From contig JAFACJ010000898.1 in the NCBI GenBank assembly GCA_023425615.1, positions 1 through 11,972 on the forward strand: a stretch of 11,972 bases of DNA, written 5' to 3'. The notes under the pieces were generated by a model that saw only the letters and a list, made by a program, of their open reading frames with translations, had not been told where the DNA came from and did no database searches. Shown here one piece after another: positions 6,888-11,972 of this stretch. Each line of letters begins with the position of its first letter. Position 1 is the first letter of the stretch. Source of the stretch: Actinomycetes bacterium. GTDB lineage: Bacteria > Actinomycetota > Actinomycetes > Streptosporangiales > Streptosporangiaceae. A program made the translations under genes and the position numbers.

Positions 6888-8032
6888 AGCCGGGACTGCG
6901 CGGCGCCACGGCCGTGGCCGGCATCGGCGGTACCCGCTACTTCAAGCGCGGCACCGGCCAGGCGGAGAAGCGCATGCTCCTCCAAGCCGTGCTCGCCGCG
7001 TGCGCGGACGCCGGGCTCGACCCGCACGAGGTCGACGGCTTCGCGACCTACGGCGACGGCCATGACGAGGGGCCGGTCCTGGCGACCTCGCTGGGCGTCC
7101 GCGACTTCAGATTCTCGATCGTCTCCTCGGGAGGCGGCGGCGGGATCGCCGGGGCGATCGCGGCGGCCTCGGCGGCGATCGCCGCCGGTTTCGCCGAGCA
7201 CGTCATCGTCTACCGGGCGCTGGCACAGGCGGAGTCCGGACGGCAGGAGTTCGTCCGCTACCACTTCACCTCGACCTACCGGGCCCAGGGCATCGTCTCG
7301 GCGGTGCAGTCCGGCTCGCTGCGCACCCGGAGGATGCTCGACTTCGAGGGCGTCCCGGCGTCGGCGATCGAGGAGTTCACCAGGGCCGTCCACTTCCACG
7401 GATCGACGAATCCCGACGGGCTCGCCTTCGGCAGGACCCTCTCCAAGGAGCAGTACGCGGCCGGCCGTGTGATCGCCAGCCCGCAGGGGCTCTACGACTG
7501 CTCGCGGGAGGCGGACGGCGCCTTCGCCGTGCTGGTCACCTCCGCCGAGACGGCGCGGAGGCTCAGGCAGACCCCCGCCTACATCCTGGGCGTGGAGCAG
7601 AGCGGATACGGCGAGGACGCCGGCAACGCCGACCCGTACGCCACGTCCGGCCTCATCCCGGCGGCCCGCCGGCTGTGGCGGCGGACCGGCTTCGGACCCC
7701 GGGACGTCGACGTCGTCCAGGTCTATGAGAACACCGCGGGCCCGGCGGTCCAGGCGCTCATCGACCACGGGTTCACGACGTTCGCCGAGGCCGCCGGGTT
7801 CTTCACCTTCGACAACCTGACCGCACCGAAGGGCGGGCTGCCCGTCAACACCGCCGGCGGCAACATGGCGGCCGGCTTCGTGCACGGCATGGGCCTGCCG
7901 GTCGAGGCGGTACGGCAGATCCGGGGCACCTCGGTCAACCAGGTGCCGGACGCCCGGTTGTCACTGTTCATCGCGGGTCCCCAGGCGCAGCTGACGGGCT
8001 CGGTGCTCTTCGGCACCGAGGCGACGCTCTGA
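6884..8032 (+). CDS. Cys-less thiolase-like protein (Ltp/aldolase type)
   Basis: A 382-residue thiolase-superfamily protein of the lipid-transfer (SCP-x/Ltp) branch. Where thiolases carry the nucleophilic cysteine it reads IVSSGGGGGIAGA (Ser82 region), with no Cys. The second half is typical: YDCSREADGA, VYENTAGPAV with Tyr281, LPVNTAGGNMA, HGM with His334, and VEAVRQIRG. Ltp2-type retro-aldolases share this lack of the thiolytic cysteine and depend on a DUF35 partner, which is encoded directly upstream with a 4-bp overlap and GGAGG before the ATG. The likely job is carbon-carbon bond cleavage of a hydroxylated acyl-CoA (inference). A non-catalytic or condensing role is possible. One of the aldolase tyrosines expected near the HGM motif appears to be Phe here (GFVHGM); this needs alignment to confirm. 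Confidence 0.85.
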   Translation: MKPGLRGATAVAGIGGTRYFKRGTGQAEKRMLLQAVLAACADAGLDPHEVDGFATYGDGHDEGPVLATSLGVRDFRFSIVSSGGGGGIAGAIAAASAAIAAGFAEHVIVYRALAQAESGRQEFVRYHFTSTYRAQGIVSAVQSGSLRTRRMLDFEGVPASAIEEFTRAVHFHGSTNPDGLAFGRTLSKEQYAAGRVIASPQGLYDCSREADGAFAVLVTSAETARRLRQTPAYILGVEQSGYGEDAGNADPYATSGLIPAARRLWRRTGFGPRDVDVVQVYENTAGPAVQALIDHGFTTFAEAAGFFTFDNLTAPKGGLPVNTAGGNMAAGFVHGMGLPVEAVRQIRGTSVNQVPDARLSLFIAGPQAQLTGSVLFGTEATL

Positions 8033-8068
8033 CCGCGGACGACACGCCATCACCGAAAGGCCGACATC

Positions 8069-9277
8069 ATGACCGAGACGATCCAGCCGCGGTACGCCGA
8101 GGACGCGCCGGAGCGGCGCCAGGACCGCATCAGACGGGTGATCAGGCATCTCAAGGACGGCACGACCGACTCCTATGAGAGCCTGGCCACCATCCACGCC
8201 TCGGAGTACACCGACCACGAGACCGCCCGGCGGGAACGAGATCTGATCTTCGGCCGTGTGCCGTCGATCGTCGCGCACAGCAGCGAACTCGCCTCGCCCG
8301 GCGCCTTCGTCACCCTCCAGATGCCGCGCAACAAGCTCATCGTGGTGCGCCAGCGCGACGGGTCGGTCAAGGCGTTCGTCAACGCCTGCCGCCACCGCGG
8401 GGCGATGCTGGAGTCCGAGCCGTCGGGCAAGTGCCGGCTCTTCTCCTGCCCGTACCACCGCTGGTCCTACGACACCGACGGCTCGCTGCGCTCCATCACG
8501 CGCGCCGACACCTTCGGGCCGGAACTCGACAAGACGGAGCTGTCCCTGGCCGAGGTGCCCTGCCAGGAGCGGCACGGCTTCATCTGGGTGGTCGACGACG
8601 TGGCGGGCGAGATCGACGTCTCCTCCTGGCTCGGCCCGGAGATGGACGCGATCCTGTCGGGCTACGGGATCGAGGAGCACGTCTGCTTCCGGTCGGGTTC
8701 GTTCGAGGAGCCGGTGAACTGGAAGCTGATGCAGGACGCGTTCCTGGACGGCTACCACATCCAGTACGCCCACCCGAACACCGCGGGCAAGTACATCCAC
8801 ACCAACGTGTCGGTCATCGAGGACTTCGGACGGCACTGCCGCTGGATCAAGCCGCGCAAGAGCATCGACCGCTGGATCGATGAGGACCCGGCCGACCGGC
8901 CGATGGAGAAGTACCTGATCGAGACCCACTACCTGGGCCCGAACAGCACGCTGCTCAAGCAGCCCGACCACTTCGAGCTGCTCACGTTCCGGCCGCACCC
9001 CAAGGACCCGGGCCGGTCCTTCATGGAGATGCGCGTGATCCCGCCGCGCCCGGAGGCCACCGGCCTGGACGGCGCGCGGTGGACCGAGCTCTGGGAGAAG
9101 AACTGGGACATCCTGCTCCGGGTGCTGCACGCCGAGGACTTCCCGATCCTGCGGGGCACGCAGGCCGCCGTGGAGAGCGCCGACGTCGCCCCGATGACGC
9201 TCGGGCGCAACGAGGTCACCAACCACATCTTCCGCCGCGAGGTGGAGCGGATGCTCGCGGCGGAGGACCGGGGATGA
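8069..9277 (+). CDS. Rieske non-heme iron oxygenase, alpha subunit
   Basis: A 402-residue ring-hydroxylating-type oxygenase. The Rieske [2Fe-2S] centre is Cys107-x-His109 and Cys127-x2-His130 (CRH, then CPYH, 17 residues apart). The catalytic domain starts with NWKLMQDAFLDGYHIQYAH, giving the mononuclear iron ligands His230 and His235, with Asp357 in HAEDFPILRGTQ as the third. A GAAAGG ribosome-binding site lies 10 bases before the ATG, 36 bp after the thiolase-like gene. It would insert oxygen into the substrate or a CoA intermediate in the cytoplasm. No beta subunit, ferredoxin or reductase is in the window, so electrons must come from elsewhere. The class is firm; the reaction (mono- or dioxygenation, demethylation) cannot be told. 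Confidence 0.93.
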   Translation: MTETIQPRYAEDAPERRQDRIRRVIRHLKDGTTDSYESLATIHASEYTDHETARRERDLIFGRVPSIVAHSSELASPGAFVTLQMPRNKLIVVRQRDGSVKAFVNACRHRGAMLESEPSGKCRLFSCPYHRWSYDTDGSLRSITRADTFGPELDKTELSLAEVPCQERHGFIWVVDDVAGEIDVSSWLGPEMDAILSGYGIEEHVCFRSGSFEEPVNWKLMQDAFLDGYHIQYAHPNTAGKYIHTNVSVIEDFGRHCRWIKPRKSIDRWIDEDPADRPMEKYLIETHYLGPNSTLLKQPDHFELLTFRPHPKDPGRSFMEMRVIPPRPEATGLDGARWTELWEKNWDILLRVLHAEDFPILRGTQAAVESADVAPMTLGRNEVTNHIFRREVERMLAAEDRG

Positions 9278-10218
9278 CACCGCCGCCCGGGCCGTACCTC
9301 CTCATCGAGTACGAGTGGTTCCCCGAGGTCGTGGGCGGGCTGCGCGAGACGCTGCGGGAGTTCGCCCGCAGGGCCGCGGCGCACGACGCGGAGGCGGGGT
9401 TCACCGCGCTCGGCCGGCTGGACGGTCCACCCGGTCCCGTGGACGGGCCCGCCCGGTACCTGGTGGTCCGGGGGATCGGCGACGGCGATCGCGCGGCCCC
9501 CGGTGAGATCGTCGCCCTCCTGGCCATCACCGACGTCGATGATCTCGGTGTCGGCGAGGTCTCCCTGGTGGTCGCCCCGGAACACCGAGCGCGGGGCGTC
9601 GCCACGCTGCTCATCGAGAGGCTGAGCGCCGAGGCGGCCGGTGACGACCGGTTCGGGACCGGGCTCACCGGCATCCGGGCCGTGGCGGACGGCGCGCACC
9701 CCGCGGCGGGACGGATCGCCGCCCGGTTCGGGTTCGGCCTCGTCGCCGAGACCTGGACCCTGCTGCGCATGGTCCGCGGTCATGCCGCGGGCCCGGAGGC
9801 ATCGTGGGACGGGGAGATCGAGGTGGTGGAGAGGCGGACCGCGGCGGAGTTGCGCGCGGGCGTTCCCGTGCCGGTGCCGGGAGAGGTGACCGAAGGCGTG
9901 AGGACCCTGTCCGAGCGCGTCTACCGGCCGCACGGCGGCGATGCGGGCGCGACGGTCACGATCCGGCACGGCGCCGATGGCGCGGGACGCCCGGACCAGC
10001 TGGCGAGGCTCGGTTTCGGCGGCGGCGCGGCGTTGCTCTCCGGCGAGATTATCGACATACTTATCGAAAAGGCGGTCGGCGATCTGCGCGCGGCCGGCGC
10101 GGGAGCGGTGCTCGCGGAGGTCGACCCCCGGGAGCAGGCCGTGGTTCGTGCCTGTCGGCGCAGGTATTTCCAGCACGACCAGTCGAACCTGGTCTACGCC
10201 GTACCGCTGGCTCGCTGA
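9274..10218 (+). CDS. Tandem GNAT acetyltransferase, MshD-like
   Basis: A 314-residue protein with a well-formed N-terminal GNAT domain: VSLVVAPEHRARGVATLL (97-113) is motif A with the acetyl-CoA-binding RxRGxA. This is followed by AAGRIAARFGFGLVAET. A second, eroded GNAT half ends the protein (LIEKAVGDLRAAGAGAVLAE, then RRRYFQHDQSNLVYAV). Length and tandem layout resemble mycothiol synthase MshD, but the role here is unknown; a link to mycothiol or to acyl-CoA chemistry is speculation. The ATG overlaps the Rieske stop (ATGA) and has GGAGG 7 bases upstream, so the two are translated together. Codons 259-265 are unusually AT-rich because a copy of the operator motif lies there (10052-10067). 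Confidence 0.75.
   Translation: MTPPPGPYLLIEYEWFPEVVGGLRETLREFARRAAAHDAEAGFTALGRLDGPPGPVDGPARYLVVRGIGDGDRAAPGEIVALLAITDVDDLGVGEVSLVVAPEHRARGVATLLIERLSAEAAGDDRFGTGLTGIRAVADGAHPAAGRIAARFGFGLVAETWTLLRMVRGHAAGPEASWDGEIEVVERRTAAELRAGVPVPVPGEVTEGVRTLSERVYRPHGGDAGATVTIRHGADGAGRPDQLARLGFGGGAALLSGEIIDILIEKAVGDLRAAGAGAVLAEVDPREQAVVRACRRRYFQHDQSNLVYAVPLAR
10052..10067. promoter_or_regulatory. Operator copy inside the GNAT gene
   Basis: TCGACATACTTATCGA lies within the coding sequence, about 150 bp before the GNAT stop. It matches the motif of the three intergenic copies and, on the minus strand reading, differs from the ligase copy by one base. It forces the codons ATT, ATC, GAC, ATA, CTT, ATC, GAA in a gene that otherwise prefers G/C-ending codons. 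Its centre is 221 bp from the centre of the copy at 10273-10288, close to 21 helical turns. This would suit a loop between the two sites. Function is inferred. Confidence 0.6.
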
Positions 10219-10272
10219 CCTTCCGACGTCTTTTTGCCGGTCATCCTCTCTGGGCCCTTTGTGCTCAAAGAA

Positions 10273-10288
10273 TCGACATTCATATCGA
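10273..10288. promoter_or_regulatory. Operator abutting the CoA-transferase ribosome-binding site
   Basis: TCGACATTCATATCGA in the 82-bp gap after the GNAT gene. It is followed immediately by AAAGGAG, the ribosome-binding site of the CoA-transferase. Together with the intragenic copy the shared block extends to ATCGACAT...TATCGAAAAGG. Its place means a bound regulator would cover the start of the transcript or block passing polymerase. It suggests the CoA-transferase unit has its own control although it follows the operon closely. No clear -35/-10 pair was seen. Confidence 0.7.
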
Positions 10289-10300
10289 AAAGGAGTGGTC

Positions 10301-11479
10301 GTGGCTGCACACCGTGGGCCGCTGGACGGCCTGCTGGTCCTGGACTTCAGCCAGATCGTCGCGGGCCCCCTCGCCGCGATGGTCCTCGGCGACCTCGGCG
10401 CCAGGGTCGTGAAGATCGAGCCTCCCTCCGGTGACGCCTCGCGCCAGCTCGGCAGCCGCGAGTCCACCGGATACCAGGTCATGTTCGAGTCCTTCAACCG
10501 GAACAAGGAGTCGATCGCGCTGGACCTGCGAAGCCAGGAGGGACGGCTGCGGGCACTGGAGCTGGCCGACGAGGCGGACGTGCTCATCGAGTCGTCGCGG
10601 GTCGGCGTCATGGACCGGCTCGGGCTCGGGGCGCGGGCGGTCAGGGGCCGCAATCCCGGACTGGTCTACGTCTCGATCAACGCCTACGGGGAGAGCGGAC
10701 CCAACGCCGCGCGCGGCGGCGTCGACGTGGTCGTCCAGGCCGAGACCGGCTGGATGTCGATCACCGGCGAGCCCGACGGCCCGCCCACCAAGCTCGGCTC
10801 GGTGCCGATCGACGCCGCGACCGGCCACGTCGCCGCGCAGGGCGCCCTCGCGGCGCTGTTCGCCCGCACGCGGACCGGCCTCGGCGACGTCGTCAGGGTC
10901 TCGCTCTACGACGTCGCGTGCAGCCTGCACACGCACGACTTCACCGACTTCCTCAGCCTGGGCCGTGTCGCCGGGCGCACCGGCAACTTCCCCGCGGCCA
11001 CCACCCCCTCGGGCGTGTACGCCACGGCGGACGGCACCATCGTGCTCGCGGCCTACATGCCCCACCACTGGAAGACGGCGGTCGAGATCCTCGACGACGA
11101 CCGGCTGCGCGACGACCCGCGGTTCCAGAGCATGAAGGACCGCATCCGCAACCGCGACGCGCTGTTGGAGATCCTCCGGGAAGTCCTTCTGCGGCGCACG
11201 ACCGCGCAATGGCGTGCGGACTTCGAGGCCGCGCGGATCACCTGCGGCGTCGTCCGCGACACCGACCAGGTCGTCGCCTCCGACCAGTTCGAGGCCGCGC
11301 GGCTGGCGGTCGAGCTGGAGGACGGGAACGGACGCCGGATCCGCACCATCCGCACCCCGGCCCGCTTCGACTCCTTCACCCGGGATCCGGGCAGACCGGC
11401 ACCCGCCCTCGACGCCGACCGCGAGACCGTCCTCGGCGACCTCGGCCGCGGCGCCTCCACCCCGGCGGGCCGGCCGTGA
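10301..11479 (+). CDS. CaiB/BaiF family III CoA-transferase
   Basis: A 392-residue protein with the family's N-terminal signature: LDGLLVLDFSQIVAGPLAA, then LGDLGARVVKIEPPSGDASR (about 8-48). Asp171 in VPIDAATGH sits where the catalytic aspartate of formyl-CoA transferase lies (Asp169), followed by LAALFARTRTGLGDVVRVSL. It would move CoA from a donor thioester to a carboxylic acid without ATP. The GTG at 10301 is 5 bases after AGGAG; an in-frame GTG at 10295 overlaps that site and is less likely. The frame stays open upstream to 9941, but that portion overlaps the GNAT gene and is discarded. The operator at 10273-10288 directly precedes it. Its TGA overlaps the next start (GTGA). Substrate and donor are unknown; the upstream ligase could make the donor thioester. 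Confidence 0.92.
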   Translation: MAAHRGPLDGLLVLDFSQIVAGPLAAMVLGDLGARVVKIEPPSGDASRQLGSRESTGYQVMFESFNRNKESIALDLRSQEGRLRALELADEADVLIESSRVGVMDRLGLGARAVRGRNPGLVYVSINAYGESGPNAARGGVDVVVQAETGWMSITGEPDGPPTKLGSVPIDAATGHVAAQGALAALFARTRTGLGDVVRVSLYDVACSLHTHDFTDFLSLGRVAGRTGNFPAATTPSGVYATADGTIVLAAYMPHHWKTAVEILDDDRLRDDPRFQSMKDRIRNRDALLEILREVLLRRTTAQWRADFEAARITCGVVRDTDQVVASDQFEAARLAVELEDGNGRRIRTIRTPARFDSFTRDPGRPAPALDADRETVLGDLGRGASTPAGRP

Positions 11480-11972
11480 CGCCGGGCGCCGCCATCGCCG
11501 GTCTCGGGCTCACCGACGTCGGCAAGGTCTACGGCCGGTCGGCGGCGGACTTCGCACGCGAGGCGGTCCGGCTGGCCGTGGAGGACGCGGGGCTGAGCCT
11601 CGCCGACGTCGACGGGCTGCTCGTCAGCTCGGGCAAGTCGGGAGGGGTGGACCTCGGTATCGCCGAGGCACTCGGAATGACGGACCTGTCCCTGCTGATG
11701 ACCGTCAACGCGTTCGGATCGTCGGCCGGCGCCATGGTCGAGCTCGCCGCGTCGGCGATCGGGGCGGGCAGCGCGCACACGGTGGTCTGCGTCTTCGCCG
11801 ACGCGCCGCTGCGCGAAGGCGTCCGCGGCTCCGACGTTTACAAGCGGCCGGTGGCCAAGGGGTTCGGCGGCCATCTCACGGCCAGCGGCATCACCAGCAC
11901 GACCGCCTACTACGCGCTCGCCGCCCGGCGGCACATGGAGACATACGGGACCACGTCCGAGCAGCTCGGCGC
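11476..11972 (+). CDS. Thiolase-like protein (partial, 3' end outside window)
   Basis: Starts at a GTG overlapping the CoA-transferase stop (GTGA) and stays open to the window edge, giving the first 165 residues. The N-terminus AAIAGLGLTDVGKVYGRSA, then AVEDAGLSLADVDGLLVSSG, is typical of the thiolase/SCP-x (Ltp) branch. VNAFGSSAGAMVELAASAIGAG occupies the nucleophile region and again has no cysteine. It is a distant paralogue of the protein at 6884-8032, clearly different in sequence. Its ribosome-binding site is weak, so coupling to the CoA-transferase is likely. By analogy a second DUF35 gene may follow outside the window; that is a prediction. Activity as an aldolase, a thiolase or a structural partner cannot be decided from the fragment. 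Confidence 0.85.
   Translation, partial: MTPGAAIAGLGLTDVGKVYGRSAADFAREAVRLAVEDAGLSLADVDGLLVSSGKSGGVDLGIAEALGMTDLSLLMTVNAFGSSAGAMVELAASAIGAGSAHTVVCVFADAPLREGVRGSDVYKRPVAKGFGGHLTASGITSTTAYYALAARRHMETYGTTSEQLG

Noticed and set aside
6644..7885. Long minus-strand open frame across the DUF35 and thiolase-like genes
   Set aside because: Repetitive Arg/Gly/Val/Glu composition and no recognisable domain; the plus-strand genes have catalytic motifs and start/stop overlaps.
7961..9280. Minus-strand open frame across the Rieske gene
   Set aside because: Shadow of the Rieske codons; no domain and no ribosome-binding site context.
10255..10271. Small hairpin CTTTG-TGCT-CAAAG after the GNAT gene as a terminator
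   Set aside because: Only a 5-bp weak stem with no T-run after it; not enough to call a terminator between the GNAT and CoA-transferase genes.
8929..10653. 574-codon minus-strand open frame spanning the Rieske, GNAT and CoA-transferase genes
   Set aside because: It crosses three well-supported plus-strand genes and two operator sites, and its product is low-complexity Arg/Pro/Ser.
1..11972. CRISPR arrays, tRNA genes, insertion sequences or phage attachment sites
   Set aside because: No regular spaced repeats, cloverleaf sequences, transposase-like proteins or terminal inverted repeats were seen.

Overview
The window looks like an actinobacterial chromosome segment. It is very GC-rich with strongly G/C-ending codons and frequent GTG starts. 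It also carries a mycothiol-synthase-like tandem GNAT protein and a luciferase-like oxidoreductase of the F420-type subgroup. The exact taxon cannot be fixed from the sequence. There are no tRNA, rRNA, CRISPR or insertion-sequence features. The content is a coherent accessory catabolic locus.

Layout. Bases 1-166 are non-coding: an AT-rich island (about 57-115), then an 11-bp inverted repeat (131-161) that probably ends the leftward operon. The leftward operon, read from 4491 down to 167, is dctP-dctQ-dctM-LLM: a complete tripartite TRAP carboxylate importer followed by a flavin- or F420-dependent luciferase-like monooxygenase/reductase. Bases 4492-4926 are a divergent control region. The rightward operon (4927-10218) encodes an acyl-CoA ligase, a DUF35 zinc-ribbon/OB-fold protein, a cysteine-less thiolase-like protein, a Rieske oxygenase alpha subunit and a tandem GNAT protein. 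Most of these genes are joined by 4-bp start/stop overlaps. After an 82-bp gap a second unit starts: a family III CoA-transferase (CaiB/BaiF) overlapping the start of another thiolase-like protein cut by the window edge.

How the genes may work together (inference). A carboxylate captured by the lipoprotein DctP is imported by DctQM. It is converted to a CoA thioester by the ligase, and/or another acid is activated by the CaiB-type transferase. It is oxygenated by the Rieske enzyme and/or the luciferase-like enzyme, and cleaved by the thiolase-like/DUF35 pair, which resembles the steroid side-chain retro-aldolase Ltp2-DUF35 arrangement. The substrate is unknown; a terpenoid, steroid-like or alicyclic/aromatic acid would fit.

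The most notable signal is a shared 16-bp palindromic motif, TCGAYATWBWTATCGA. It occurs upstream of dctP, upstream of the ligase gene and immediately before the CoA-transferase ribosome-binding site. A fourth copy lies inside the GNAT coding sequence, where it imposes unusual AT-rich codons. A half-conserved fifth copy lies at the left edge. It looks like the operator of one undescribed local regulator whose gene is not in the window.
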